A stretch of DNA of 64,000 nucleotides from Rothia sp035916755 (GCF_035916755.1 NZ_JAYWIX010000001.1:62001-126000), one strand, 5' to 3'; numbered from the stretch's first letter, positions 43,006 to 52,645 are shown. The notes: generated from the sequence alone by a model not told the origin. Program-made: numbers and translations.

Positions 43006-44103
43006 TTAGAAGTGGGTTAATAACGTGTGGTCGACCCAGGTGTCTAGCCAGCGGTGGGCGCTTGGCCTGAAGCTGTAGACGCAGGCGATGCGGGCGCGGG
43101 CAGCCCGCCTGTAGAGATCGAGCCGTTGGGGGCTGATGCCACTATTGTTAGCTAGAGATTCAAGGAGCTGGATGACGCCCTGCGAAAAGTTGCGAGAGTA
43201 GATCCCCTGAATGGTCCGTAGCTCTAGGTGGGCCAGCAGATTGCCCAGGTCAAGGGCGGCTTCGCCGTAGGCGGCAGTATCGAGATCGATGAGGGCCAGC
43301 GAGATGCCATCCCACAGCAGTTGCTTATCGTGAAGATCCCGGTGCAGCAGAACATAGCCGTCCTCAGCTCCCGATGATAGGTCTGCGATGAGACGGTCGA
43401 TGTAATCGAGCAGGTGCTGGCCTGAGGCAAAGGAAGCACAAGCCCCAAAGCTTTCGACCTGCTGCTTCCACTGGGCTAGTACCTGCGCTTCTTGCTCACT
43501 ACCGTGCACTGCCGGGGTGAAGCCACCGGATTTAGCCGGGATCTCCTGGCCACCTCGATAAGCACGAGCTCCCAGGGCTAAGAACTCTTGCCAGATCTCG
43601 GTGAACCTGACCCAGGCGTCCTGCCCCTGATCTGCCCAGTCGAACAAGGATTTTCCTGGCAGGAGCGAAAAGTCAACCCGGCTGGAGCCGGTCGCAACGA
43701 CCCGAGCTACAGAAAAACCGCTGGCAGCAGCCAACCTACCAACCGCTTCAGTAGCTGTTGCAACCTGGGAAACCTTTGAGCGCTTGAGGTGCTTAGAGAC
43801 TTTCTGCGGGTGCCGCACCACTGCCCGTTTACCTGCCCTGTGCACCAGTAGCTGAGCATTAGCAGCCGAGCTGTCTTCGGCAAGTTCGGGGAGCTTCGGG
43901 TCGGTACCGGCAGGGGAGAGCAGCGTGAGCTCACCGTGAGAGGCCACCGTGCCTGCCCTCAGCTCACCGGTAGATGCATCGGTAATCTCAAGGGTCAGCG
44001 AACCCCCTGTGCTTGGCCATGCCCGCCTGATGGTATGCTCCGGCGGTAGCAGGTTGCCCGCTGCTGCCTCGAGCATCAGCGAAAAAGCCGGGGAGTGTTT
44101 CAT
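43006..44103 (-). CDS. Aminoglycoside-phosphotransferase-fold kinase-like protein, B
   Basis: A 365-residue protein of the APH/choline kinase-like fold. The catalytic loop HRDLHDKQ has H254/D256 and the metal motif IDLDTAA has D273/D275. The rest (aspartate placement, LDLGNLLAHLE) fits a kinase that is probably active. Sequence similarity to a known substrate class is not visible; maltokinase or a glycan kinase is possible. The ATG overlaps the upstream paralogue by four bases (ATGA). Its occurrence inside a glycosyltransferase/exporter operon suggests a sugar, lipid-sugar or polyol as the phosphate acceptor. Confidence 0.72.
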   Translation of the reverse strand: MKHSPAFSLMLEAAAGNLLPPEHTIRRAWPSTGGSLTLEITDASTGELRAGTVASHGELTLLSPAGTDPKLPELAEDSSAANAQLLVHRAGKRAVVRHPQKVSKHLKRSKVSQVATATEAVGRLAAASGFSVARVVATGSSRVDFSLLPGKSLFDWADQGQDAWVRFTEIWQEFLALGARAYRGGQEIPAKSGGFTPAVHGSEQEAQVLAQWKQQVESFGACASFASGQHLLDYIDRLIADLSSGAEDGYVLLHRDLHDKQLLWDGISLALIDLDTAAYGEAALDLGNLLAHLELRTIQGIYSRNFSQGVIQLLESLANNSGISPQRLDLYRRAARARIACVYSFRPSAHRWLDTWVDHTLLTHF

Positions 44104-45320
44104 AGCAGGTTCTCGATTCGTGCCAGATTGTGAGCAACGTCTTCACGCCAGGTGGGGCGGGCCTGCCGCAGCGGTTCAACCGCGCGCAGGGCGAGCGCAT
44201 GGGCGCTTCCCAGGAGCAGGTCTTCGGGTGAGATTTTTGCCCCACCAGCGGCTCGGTATCCTTCTAAAAACGCGGTGGCAGCCTGCGGTGAGCTGGTGCA
44301 GTTATAAGAGCCCAGGTCGAGAGCCGCTGGCCCAAGATGAGAGCGGTCAAAATCGGTCAGCCACAGCTGACCCCCGTCGTCGGTAATAACCTGGTCGGGC
44401 GAGGCATCACCGTGCAGCAAGACCAGGGCACCGGCAACGGGGGGAAGAGCCCGAGCCAGGTTCCGGCACCTGCTGGCTAGATTCGTATCGAGAGACTCTA
44501 AGACTCTGGCATGTACCGAAAGCTGTCGAGACCCGCTGCTGCCAGCGTCAGCAGAGGGGGTCTTGTTCTCCAGTGCTCGCATGAGGGTAGCAGGCAGGGT
44601 AAGAATGCAGGCGTGCAGCCGGGCAAAGAGTTCCCCGGCAGCGGCAGCCTGTTGTTCAGTCTGAGCCTCTGAGAGGTCACGAGTTCCCACATATTCGAGG
44701 GCGGGTAGGCCGGTATCGGCTGAAGGCGCTAGAAGAGGAGGCACCGGCAGGTGATTGCCCACAAAACGGTGAATCGTTGTATCGGGGGCCCCTCCACCGG
44801 CGAGCACCCGCTCAACCCGGCGTCCGCGCAGCACAACCAGGCGGCGGGCAGGGTTATACCGCAGGACGCGGGGGAGCGTCTGGTTCTCATCGGCCAGAGG
44901 TTCGAGGGCTCCAGTTGACTGGAGGGCGTCCATGAGTTTGGGGTCAGTGAGAACCGAGCCGAACTGCACCACTGAACCGGCTTCAAAGCCACGAGCCTGG
45001 GCAGCGCTTGCTCCGTGAGCTGCTACCGGGTAGAAACCCGGTGCCAGGTGCGGTAGAGCCGGGCGCACAGGTGCGCTGCGCCCCAGCGACTGAGCCTTGA
45101 GCTCATGGCGGGCAGCCTTCTTCGCACCTGCTGGCCACATCACGCGCAGCCAGCCCTGGGCATCCTCACCGTCAGAACCGGTGCCCCGAAAACCTACCAG
45201 CAGGGAGGTTCCCGGCTTGATGCGCATAGACCTGGCCTCAACCGGGTAACCTACCTGGTCACTGAGCCAGCCGGGCTCAAGGGCTGCGCTCAGAGCAGCA
45301 GAGGTCGTTGAAACAACCAT
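44100..45320 (-). CDS. Aminoglycoside-phosphotransferase-fold kinase-like protein, A
   Basis: A 406-residue relative of the kinase B gene. The catalytic HGDASPDQ has H303 and D305, and the DFDRS motif has D323/D325. The N-terminal half (about 1-200) is not obviously the APH N-lobe and may be a substrate domain. The ATG overlaps the ABC transporter stop by one base. The two kinases keep different motifs (HGDASPDQ and HRDLHDKQ), so they are diverged rather than recent duplicates. A role in phosphorylating an intermediate of the exported glycan is inference. Confidence 0.7.
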   Translation of the reverse strand: MVVSTTSAALSAALEPGWLSDQVGYPVEARSMRIKPGTSLLVGFRGTGSDGEDAQGWLRVMWPAGAKKAARHELKAQSLGRSAPVRPALPHLAPGFYPVAAHGASAAQARGFEAGSVVQFGSVLTDPKLMDALQSTGALEPLADENQTLPRVLRYNPARRLVVLRGRRVERVLAGGGAPDTTIHRFVGNHLPVPPLLAPSADTGLPALEYVGTRDLSEAQTEQQAAAAGELFARLHACILTLPATLMRALENKTPSADAGSSGSRQLSVHARVLESLDTNLASRCRNLARALPPVAGALVLLHGDASPDQVITDDGGQLWLTDFDRSHLGPAALDLGSYNCTSSPQAATAFLEGYRAAGGAKISPEDLLLGSAHALALRAVEPLRQARPTWREDVAHNLARIENLL

Positions 45321-47122
45321 TAGGCACCTCCCATCCGAATCTCGTTGTGGTCCTTCTCGCCAGCCGAAACCCAGGTGCGGAAGACCTTGCTGGTCTTGAG
45401 TAGCTCTGCCGGCGAACCATCGAGCTGCACCTTGCCACTCTCAAGCCACACCACGCGGTCTGCTCTGAGGGCAACCTCGGTATCGTGGGTCACCGCCAGC
45501 GTGGTCTTGCCATCCACTAGCTGTTCAATAGCGTCCATCACCAGACCTGCTGATTCGGGGTCAAGGCCGGTGGTCGCCTCGTCCAGCACCACAATCGGGG
45601 TATCACGCAGCAGGGCACGGGCAATTGCGATACGCTGACGCTGACCACCCGAAAGGGTACCTCCGCGCTCACCGACCATGGTGTCGTAGCCATCGGGTAG
45701 CTTCTCAATGAAGGGAGCAGCATGGGCTGCGCGGGCAGCTGCCTCAATTTCCTCATCGGTGGCATCAAAGCGGCCGTAACGGATGTTGTCACGGATGCTG
45801 GCGGTAAAGAGCACTGCCTCCTGATGAAGCAAGGAAATGTTGGCGCGAAGCTCCTCGATATCGGTGGTGGCAACGGTGGTCTGGTCGATGCTGACGGTAC
45901 CCCACACCGGGTCCTGCGAGCGCCCCAACAGGGACACCAGGGTGGACTTACCGGCACCTGAGGGGCCAATGACAGCGACAAACTCACCGGGCTCGACCGT
46001 CAGGTTCAGACCGCGTAGCACAGGGTTACCCTCGTACTCGGTGTACACGTCATTGAAGACCAGGCGCCCGGTAACCTCTCCCAGAGGCTCGGGAGTCTCA
46101 AGCTGGGCAAGGTCGTTTTCCACGTCCATGAGGTCAGCTACGCGCTCGCCACTTGCTGTAGCGCGGGCGATTCTGCCGGTGTATTTTGCCATATCGCGCA
46201 GGGGCTTCATGGTGGTTTTGAGGTAGGTGGTAAAGAGCACCAGATCACCGATGGTCATGTGATTTTCCATGACGCGCCAGGCGCCGCCGACCATTACAGC
46301 GGCTGTAGCCACACCCACGATCACATCGGTTCCGCGTTCCAGCCGTGCAGCAAGCCGGCGTGATCGTACCCCGTCTTTCAGGGACTTCTTGTTGGCTACC
46401 ACGAAGCGCTGGCCGATGTGCTCCTGCAGGCTGTATGCTTGCACGACCTTGATGGAGGAGAGGGATTCCTGGGCGGTATTTGCCAGCTGACCTTCTGCCT
46501 TGCGGGTGCGGCGAGAGGCTTGGGTAATCTTGCGGGCGGTGCCGCGGGAGATCAGCGGGAAGATAATGAGGGCGACCACGACGACAAGCGAAAGCACCGG
46601 GTCAATGACCAGCATGACGATAAGCATGACCACTAAGGTGAGCATGTTCGCCATGAGGGGTAGACCGGCGGTAACCGCTACCTCTTGCAGCTTAGCTACG
46701 TCTCCCACGATACGCTGGACGGTATCTGCTGAGCGGTTGCGGGCATGGAAGCCCTGGTGCAAATCTTGCACGTGGTTGAAAACCCGGGCGCGTAGCAGGG
46801 TTGAGGCGCGGGAGCCAACCAGGGTGAAGGCAACAGTGGCCAGGTAGTTGGTGAAGGCACGGAGTGCCACGATGAGAATTAGGGCAAGGCCACACCAGAG
46901 GATGAGGGACCAGGACGCGGCGGGTCCGCTTTGCTGGGCACCCAGGCTCACCGACAGGGCATCAACCACAAATTTGAGCGGCCAGGGCTCGAGCACACGG
47001 AAGGCAACCTCAAGGAGCAGGGCTAGAGTGCCACCAGCTGCCAGGGTTTTCTGCGGCTTAATATCGGGGCCGATGAGTTCGAGGGTACGGCGCAGTGCCT
47101 TTTTGTGTACGCGTTTAGCCAT
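45320..47122 (-). CDS. ABC exporter (fused membrane and ATPase domains)
   Basis: A 600-residue half-transporter of the MsbA/lipid-exporter type. Six membrane helices lie in residues about 25-310, then the nucleotide-binding domain. Walker A is GPSGAGKST with K392, the signature is LSGGQRQRIA, and Walker B VVLDEATTG with the switch histidine (VTHD) follows. It would work as a homodimer. It overlaps the first kinase gene and stands one base after the glycosyltransferase gene, so it is probably the exporter or flippase for this operon's lipid-linked product. Confidence 0.9.
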   Translation of the reverse strand: MAKRVHKKALRRTLELIGPDIKPQKTLAAGGTLALLLEVAFRVLEPWPLKFVVDALSVSLGAQQSGPAASWSLILWCGLALILIVALRAFTNYLATVAFTLVGSRASTLLRARVFNHVQDLHQGFHARNRSADTVQRIVGDVAKLQEVAVTAGLPLMANMLTLVVMLIVMLVIDPVLSLVVVVALIIFPLISRGTARKITQASRRTRKAEGQLANTAQESLSSIKVVQAYSLQEHIGQRFVVANKKSLKDGVRSRRLAARLERGTDVIVGVATAAVMVGGAWRVMENHMTIGDLVLFTTYLKTTMKPLRDMAKYTGRIARATASGERVADLMDVENDLAQLETPEPLGEVTGRLVFNDVYTEYEGNPVLRGLNLTVEPGEFVAVIGPSGAGKSTLVSLLGRSQDPVWGTVSIDQTTVATTDIEELRANISLLHQEAVLFTASIRDNIRYGRFDATDEEIEAAARAAHAAPFIEKLPDGYDTMVGERGGTLSGGQRQRIAIARALLRDTPIVVLDEATTGLDPESAGLVMDAIEQLVDGKTTLAVTHDTEVALRADRVVWLESGKVQLDGSPAELLKTSKVFRTWVSAGEKDHNEIRMGGA

Positions 47123-47123
47123 C

Positions 47124-48227
47124 CTAGTACCCCGCCAGGCTCATGATGCGGGTGACGGCCTGCTCCCAGGAATGCTTCTGAACAGCAAGTTCGCGGGCTC
47201 GGGCACCGTAGGTTGCGCGGAGCTGCGGATTTGCTGCCAGCTCGTCAATAGCGCGGGCGAGGGCCTGCGGGTCTGACCCGGGAACCAGAGTACCTGCCCC
47301 CTCGATGGTCTCAGGAATCTGACCGATGCCGGTTGCGACCACCGGTAGACCTGCTGCGAGGTATTCATAGACCTTGAGCGGTGAGAAATAGTGCTCGCTT
47401 GTGTCTGAGGGGGCAGGGTAGGGGGCAACACCGATCGCTGAGCCTGCAATGGCTGTGGGCATCGCTGCGGGCGCGATAGCGCCGGCGAAATCTACATCGA
47501 GACCAAGCTGGGCTGCCTGGGCTTCAAGGGCTTCGCGCTCTGGCCCATCACCGAGAATGCGCAGACTCCAGGGCTGCTTGGCAAGGGCAGCAGCCGCAAT
47601 AAGATCAGAAACGCCGTGCCAGGGCTTGAGGGTGCCCACAAAGGTGACCACGACTCCCCGTTCGCTTTCGGGGGCAGGGGTAATACGGCTGATGCTCACA
47701 CCGTTGGGCACGGTGGTCACCTGGGTCCCGGGAACTTTCTGCTCTACCCAGGAGCGTACCTGGTCAGAAACGGAAATGACAGCAGAAGCTGCTCTTGCCT
47801 GACGCGCTAGGGCATCGTGTGCCTGATCTTCGTGGATGAGCACGCGGTGGGCCTGCTGCTCCTCGATGAGGGGAGCGTTGACCTCCAGTACACCGGGCAG
47901 GCCGCTGTCAGCCAGCACTGTGGAGAAAAGGGAGTAGCGTTCGTAGATAAAGTCTGCGCCCCACTGCTGCAGGTCTGCGACCATCTGAGAAGCAACCTGC
48001 TGCTGGGCACGTTCGCGCTCACCGGCGTCCTTGGTCTCAATGCGGTAGAGCTCTAGGGGCACATCAGCGATATCTGAGGGGATCTGCTTGCCGCTGCGGG
48101 TAGCAAATATTTTGACCTCGTGGCCACGGGACAGTAGCTCGCGCACAACTTCCTGAATATGCACCGAGGCCCCTTTACTACCAAAGACGGGGATACCCGG
48201 GTCTACACAAACATAGGCAATACGCAT
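47124..48227 (-). CDS. Glycosyltransferase family 4 protein
   Basis: A GT-B-fold retaining glycosyltransferase of 367 residues. The N-terminal acceptor domain has GSKGASVHIQEVVREL; the C-terminal donor domain has VGTLKPWHGVSDLIAAA and LKVYEYLAAGLPVVATGIG, with the EX7E-type conserved glutamates (Y-E-Y-L...). The donor and acceptor are unknown. It sits second to last among the three glycosyltransferases, one base ahead of the ABC gene. There is a good ribosome-binding site. Confidence 0.87.
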   Translation of the reverse strand: MRIAYVCVDPGIPVFGSKGASVHIQEVVRELLSRGHEVKIFATRSGKQIPSDIADVPLELYRIETKDAGERERAQQQVASQMVADLQQWGADFIYERYSLFSTVLADSGLPGVLEVNAPLIEEQQAHRVLIHEDQAHDALARQARAASAVISVSDQVRSWVEQKVPGTQVTTVPNGVSISRITPAPESERGVVVTFVGTLKPWHGVSDLIAAAALAKQPWSLRILGDGPEREALEAQAAQLGLDVDFAGAIAPAAMPTAIAGSAIGVAPYPAPSDTSEHYFSPLKVYEYLAAGLPVVATGIGQIPETIEGAGTLVPGSDPQALARAIDELAANPQLRATYGARARELAVQKHSWEQAVTRIMSLAGY

Positions 48228-48229
48228 GA

Positions 48230-49456
48230 TTATTTTTTTCCTTCTACATCAGAGGGCTGGTTCAGAGCGGCAAGAGCCTGCGCCTGGGAGCGGCTATCAA
48301 AGGACTGCTCGATGAGCTCACGGGCTGCCCGGGACAGGGCCAGGGTGTCGATATGGCCGGTTGCGACAGCCTCTAGGGCGTCTGCCAGGCCGGTAATATC
48401 TTTGGGTTCAAGTAGCAGGCCGGTTTCTCGGTCGTGGACTACCTCGGGCAGACCGGTCACGCTGGTGGCGATCACAGGCGCGCCGCTTGCCATGGCTTCA
48501 AGGACGACGGTGGGTAGACCGTCCATGTTGCCGTCGGCTGCCGGGATGCAGGGGGCAGCGAAGACGTGGGCATCAGCAAGAAGTTCGCGGACCTCCTGCT
48601 GGGTCAGGGGGGGGCCGGGGAAAGTAACCCTGTCGCATAGTTCAAGCTCAGCTACCTGCTGCTTGAGGGCCGGGGTCAGCTCGCCTGACCCACCGAGGGT
48701 GAGGCGGACGTCCAGCCCCCGCTCGACGGTGAGCTTGAGGGCGTCCAGTAGCTCGGCAAAGCCCTTTTTGGTGACGTGCCGGCCAACAGCCACGACCTGC
48801 AGAGGGTGACCCGGCTGAGGGCGCGGGGGAACCGTGTAGGGGAAGCGGTCGAGCTCCAGAGCGTTGTACTGCAGCACGACCTTAGCGCCGGTACCCTCAA
48901 GCACTCGGTTGAGGTACTGCTGGTTGTAGCGGGAAATGGCGATGGTGTGCTGGGCATCAGCGCAGATCCGGCGAAGCCAGGTTATATCAACCGACTCGTG
49001 GAAGATATCTTTGGCGTGGGTGGTGACCGTGTAGGGAATACCGGTGAGCTGGTGGGCAACCCATGCCATACGCCCGGCCAAGGACGCGAAGTGCGCGTGA
49101 AGGTGGGTAATGCCGTCCTGCTGAATACGCTGAGCCAACGTGACACCCTGCACCACATCTGAGGCAGAAAGCTCCAGCAGCTGGGGGAGAATGCGGCCAA
49201 AACGCTCACGCATAGCTGCGGTGGGAAGGGAATAAGCGATTTGTTCCCAAAACTTCGCTGACTGGCTAGCTCGCGGAATCCAGGTCACCGGTGCCTGCAC
49301 ACGGGCAAGCTCGGGATGGAAACGGGTATCGGTCGTGGGGCGAAGAGCGTAAATACTGAGGTCTTCACCGGCAGCTTCACGCGCCAGAATCTCGGTGACC
49401 ACAAAGGTCTCAGAAAACCTGGGGTAGACCTTGAGTACGTAACCTATGCGGGGCAT
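48230..49456 (-). CDS. Glycosyltransferase family 4 protein
   Basis: A 408-residue GT-B glycosyltransferase. It shows THLHAHFASLAGRMA in the acceptor domain and VAVGRHVTKKGFAELLDAL with VLEAMASGAPVIATSVTGLPE in the donor domain. The start ATG 49456 lies inside the end of the preceding glycosyltransferase gene, with a strong AGGAGGAC ribosome-binding site, so it is translated even though that upstream gene is interrupted. The substrate is unknown. Confidence 0.87.
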   Translation of the reverse strand: MPRIGYVLKVYPRFSETFVVTEILAREAAGEDLSIYALRPTTDTRFHPELARVQAPVTWIPRASQSAKFWEQIAYSLPTAAMRERFGRILPQLLELSASDVVQGVTLAQRIQQDGITHLHAHFASLAGRMAWVAHQLTGIPYTVTTHAKDIFHESVDITWLRRICADAQHTIAISRYNQQYLNRVLEGTGAKVVLQYNALELDRFPYTVPPRPQPGHPLQVVAVGRHVTKKGFAELLDALKLTVERGLDVRLTLGGSGELTPALKQQVAELELCDRVTFPGPPLTQQEVRELLADAHVFAAPCIPAADGNMDGLPTVVLEAMASGAPVIATSVTGLPEVVHDRETGLLLEPKDITGLADALEAVATGHIDTLALSRAARELIEQSFDSRSQAQALAALNQPSDVEGKK

Positions 49457-50661
49457 GAGTCCTCCTGAACCGGGGTAGGGCGGTGGTTACCGACCACAAT
49501 TTCTGCAACAAGGGTGGCGGTACGCCATAGGCCATCACGTTCAATGTGGGTGCGATCCACCCGGCGACGAACCGCTTGCGCTAACCAATCTTCGGCGGCG
49601 GCAACGGTCAGGTCTTGAGCGCGGCAGTAGTCAACTACACCGTGGGCGCTCATAGCCTGAGCCCTAATGAGCTGCTCAGTGCGCGGGGTTTCTCTAGGCA
49701 CAATGAGCGCTGGTGTGCTTGAGGCAAGAACCTCGTTAGTGGTGTTATACCCGCCCATACACACCACAGCAGCTGCCTGGTCGATGTGGTGGCTCAGCCC
49801 GGGTAGAGAATGAAGAACCCGGGTACCTGGGCCCGCTAACTGCACCAGATGATCAAAGGTCTCGGTCGCTAGCTGGGGGCCGGTAACAACCAGGTGGTCA
49901 AACCCCTCAGGTACGCGCACCTGAACGAGAGTCTGCAGCAGGGCGGCGCCGTCCTCCCCGCCACCGGCAGTGGTCAGAATAAAGGGTTTTGTGTGCTGAA
50001 GTAGCTGGGGACGTTCAGCCTCACCCCTGCCAAGAGCCAGATAGCCGGTGAATTTAGCCTTATCGGCAAGCTCCTCCGGTATCTCACCCGCCTCAACCGG
50101 GTTGTGCACCGAGGGGTCCCCGTAAATCCAGAGAGAGTCAATCACCGACCGAAGATCAGCAGGGTCACCGTTTTTATACCACTCAGCATGGGCAACCTGC
50201 GGGGCATCGAGCACTTCGCGAAGCCCTAGCACCACATGCGCAAAGGGGTTGCGCTCACGAAGAGCCGCCAACGGCTCTTGCAGTTCACGCATGACCCCAA
50301 AAATATGCCGGTCAATGATCACAACATCGGGGTTAAAGCTCAAGAGCGAGGCATGTAGCAGCTGAGAACGCAGCTCAACCAGCAAAGACGTGGGAGCTCC
50401 TAGTGAGCGTGAGGCATATTCGCCCTGAGCCTTACGGATACTGGGAATAAAGACCTAGTCAAAACCTGCCGGCAGCGGGAAAACACTGGCCTGGGGAAGC
50501 CCAGAGACCAGCAAACCTGCGACGGGGCGACCGGTCAGCTCAGGTACGGTCCGAGCTATATGGTGGGCAATAGCTAGATTGCGGCGCACATGCCCCAGCC
50601 CCTGTGAATCGTGGCTGTAGAGCACAACGCGCACCGGTTCGGTGGTGTGAGTGTGGTGCAT
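49444..50661 (-). pseudogene. MurG/GT28-like glycosyltransferase, interrupted by one amber codon
   Basis: First gene of the glycan operon. ATG 50661 starts MHHTHTTEPVRVVLYSH, with SQGLGHVRRNLAIAHHIA marking the family. An in-frame TAG at 50455-50457 (reading FPLPAGFD-stop-VFIPSIRKAQ) interrupts it. The same frame runs on without other defects to 49444, covering the donor domain with VCMGGYNTTNEVLASSTPALIVPR. Both parts are intact, about 404 residues in total. Possible explanations are a recent nonsense mutation, a sequencing error or readthrough. The internal TTG at 50385 lacks a convincing ribosome-binding site. The downstream genes have their own ribosome-binding sites and are not disrupted. 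Confidence 0.75.
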
Positions 50662-50786
50662 GAACTGTGTTTCTCGGTGAGGCCGGCCCCGCGAAAGACC
50701 GGTCGATGAATGTTTGTCTAAGAAACTTTACGGAGCTTTCATTAAGAGAACATGAAAAAACCACACGCCAGCGAAAAAGGGGACAA

Positions 50787-50850
50787 AAGGACGCCGCCTG
50801 TCCACCATCTGCCTTGCGGCAGGTGAGGTGAGCAGGCGGCGTCCTTATCT
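50787..50850 (-). terminator. Terminator after ppgK
   Basis: A 14-bp stem pairs AAGGACGCCGCCTG (50787-50800) with its complement (50833-50846) around a further CTGCC/GGCAG pair. Read leftward, a CCTTTTG run follows. It separates ppgK from the glycan operon promoter region (50662-50786), in which no clear hexamers were found. Confidence 0.75.
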
Positions 50851-50867
50851 TGGGGAGCTAGTAGGGC

Positions 50868-51713
50868 CTAGCCCTGGGCAGCAGCGCGGCGCTCGTGCTC
50901 GCTGGGGTGGCCAGCGGCCCACAGGGCAGCACCCACGATGCCGGCGTTATTGCGCAGCTGGGCCATCACCATGGGCGTGCGAATCTCATCCTCAAAGTAG
51001 GGCATGAACTTCTCCGGGTTCTTAGAGATACCCCCACCGATGATGAACAGGTCCGGTGAGAACAGCATCTCAACGTGGGTGAAGTAGCGGCGCAGACGCT
51101 TACCGTACTTCTTCCAGGAGAGTTCGTCGCGCTCACGGGCACGGGCGGACGCTTTGGATTCGGCGTTGTGGCCGTCAATCTCAAGGTGACCCAACTCTGT
51201 GTTGGGGACCAGCTGACCGTTGATAATGAGGGCAGAGCCGATACCAGTGCCCAGGGTAATGACGGCAATCAGGCCGTCCTTATCCTTGCCCTGGCCGTAG
51301 GTTGCCTCAGCCAGGCCGGCGGCGTCTGCGTCATTAAGCGCATAGACGGTCCGCCCGCCCAGGGCCTCACTCATGATGCCCTCAAGGTCAGCACCAATCC
51401 AGGACTCGTGCACATTCGCAGCAGACAGAGTCACACCGTTCTTCACGATGGCGGGGAAGTCGATACCTACCGCTGAATCGGGCAGCGGCGCAAGCTCGCG
51501 ACCCTGAAGCTCATCAACAATCTCTCGCGCCACAGCAGCGCATGCCTCGGGGGTAGCAGGCTGAGGGGTGGGGATGCGGAAGCGCTCGCCCACCAGCTGG
51601 CCGGTGCGGATATCAACAATACCGCCCTTCATGCCAGTGCCTCCGATATCGATACCGATAACCAGGTCAGCTGCGGCAGGTGCCGGGACCTCGGGGGTGA
51701 CTGCGTCAGTCAT
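50868..51713 (-). CDS. ppgK: Polyphosphate glucokinase
   Basis: A ROK-family kinase that phosphorylates glucose with inorganic polyphosphate or ATP. The phosphate motif IGIDIGGTGMKGG (about residues 19-31), the LGTGIGSALIINGQLVPNTELGHLEI block (about 155-180) and the ARERDELSWKKYGKRL stretch, all typical of actinobacterial PpgK, are visible. The protein is 281 residues with normal length. It runs left behind mapB (26 bases between the two), so they may be cotranscribed. Confidence 0.93.
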   Translation of the reverse strand: MTDAVTPEVPAPAAADLVIGIDIGGTGMKGGIVDIRTGQLVGERFRIPTPQPATPEACAAVAREIVDELQGRELAPLPDSAVGIDFPAIVKNGVTLSAANVHESWIGADLEGIMSEALGGRTVYALNDADAAGLAEATYGQGKDKDGLIAVITLGTGIGSALIINGQLVPNTELGHLEIDGHNAESKASARARERDELSWKKYGKRLRRYFTHVEMLFSPDLFIIGGGISKNPEKFMPYFEDEIRTPMVMAQLRNNAGIVGAALWAAGHPSEHERRAAAQG

Positions 51714-51739
51714 GAGCGCTCCTTTGAGTGTGATGGTGT

Positions 51740-52645
51740 TTAGGGCAGGGTGAGGATGTCAACGCCGTCGGCAGTGACCACCATGGTGTGTTCAAACTGA
51801 GCGGTACGCTTGCGATCGCGGGTGACGACGGTCCAGTCGTCCTCCCACATGTCCCACTCGATGGTGCCCAGGGTGAGCATGGGTTCAATGGTGAAGATCA
51901 TGCCTTCTTCAATGACAGTGTTGTAGGCGGGGGCCGCATCGTAGTGGGGAATGATGAGGCCGGAGTGGAATTCCCTGCCGACGCCGTGGCCGGTGAAGTC
52001 ACGCACCACGCCGTAGCCGAAGCGGGCGGCGTACTTTTCGATGACGCGCCCGATGACGTTGATTTCACGGCCGGGGCGTACCGCCTTCATGGCGCGGTTC
52101 AGGGCTTCTTCGGTGCGTTCGACGAGCAGGCGGGATTCTTCGTCCACATCTCCGACGAGCAGGGTGCGGTTGGTGTCACCGTGCATATCGTGCAGATAGG
52201 CCGTCACATCGAGGTTGAGAATATCGCCGTCTTCAAGAACGGTGGAGTCGGGGATGCCGTGGCAGATGACCTCGTTCAGCGAGGTGCAGACGCTCTTAGT
52301 GAAGCCGCGGTAGTCAACGGTGGAGGGGTAGGCCCCGTGGTCGCAGATGTATTCGTGGACTAGCACGTCAATGTCGTTGGTGGTGGTGCCGGGAACAGCA
52401 ATCTTTTCAGCTTCAACAATGGCACCGGCGGCAATTTTGCCGGCCGCCCGCACCTTTTCTACCTCTTCGGGGGTGTAAAAGTTTGAACCCTGACCCTCGT
52501 TGGCTTCGGGCTTGCCCACGTATTCGGGGCGGACGATGTGCGCCGGTACCGGGCGCATGGGGGCTACGACGCCGGGTGTTAGGTTGCCCACGGGGGCTTT
52601 GCCCGGCTCCGCGGGGAGGTTGTGGCTGTTAGATGATGTCGACAT
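51740..52645 (-). CDS. map: Methionine aminopeptidase, type I
   Basis: Removes N-terminal Met from nascent proteins. The pita-bread fold contains the metal ligands of the family in LNLDVTAYLHDMHGDTNRT, GHGVGREFHSGLIIPHY and EGMIFTIEPML, and the final Glu in the QFEHTMVVT region. At 301 residues it has an N-terminal extension of about 40 residues (GNLTPGVVAPMRPVPAHI) with the SH3-ligand-like proline motifs of the actinobacterial MapB type. Confidence 0.93.
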   Translation of the reverse strand: MSTSSNSHNLPAEPGKAPVGNLTPGVVAPMRPVPAHIVRPEYVGKPEANEGQGSNFYTPEEVEKVRAAGKIAAGAIVEAEKIAVPGTTTNDIDVLVHEYICDHGAYPSTVDYRGFTKSVCTSLNEVICHGIPDSTVLEDGDILNLDVTAYLHDMHGDTNRTLLVGDVDEESRLLVERTEEALNRAMKAVRPGREINVIGRVIEKYAARFGYGVVRDFTGHGVGREFHSGLIIPHYDAAPAYNTVIEEGMIFTIEPMLTLGTIEWDMWEDDWTVVTRDRKRTAQFEHTMVVTADGVDILTLP

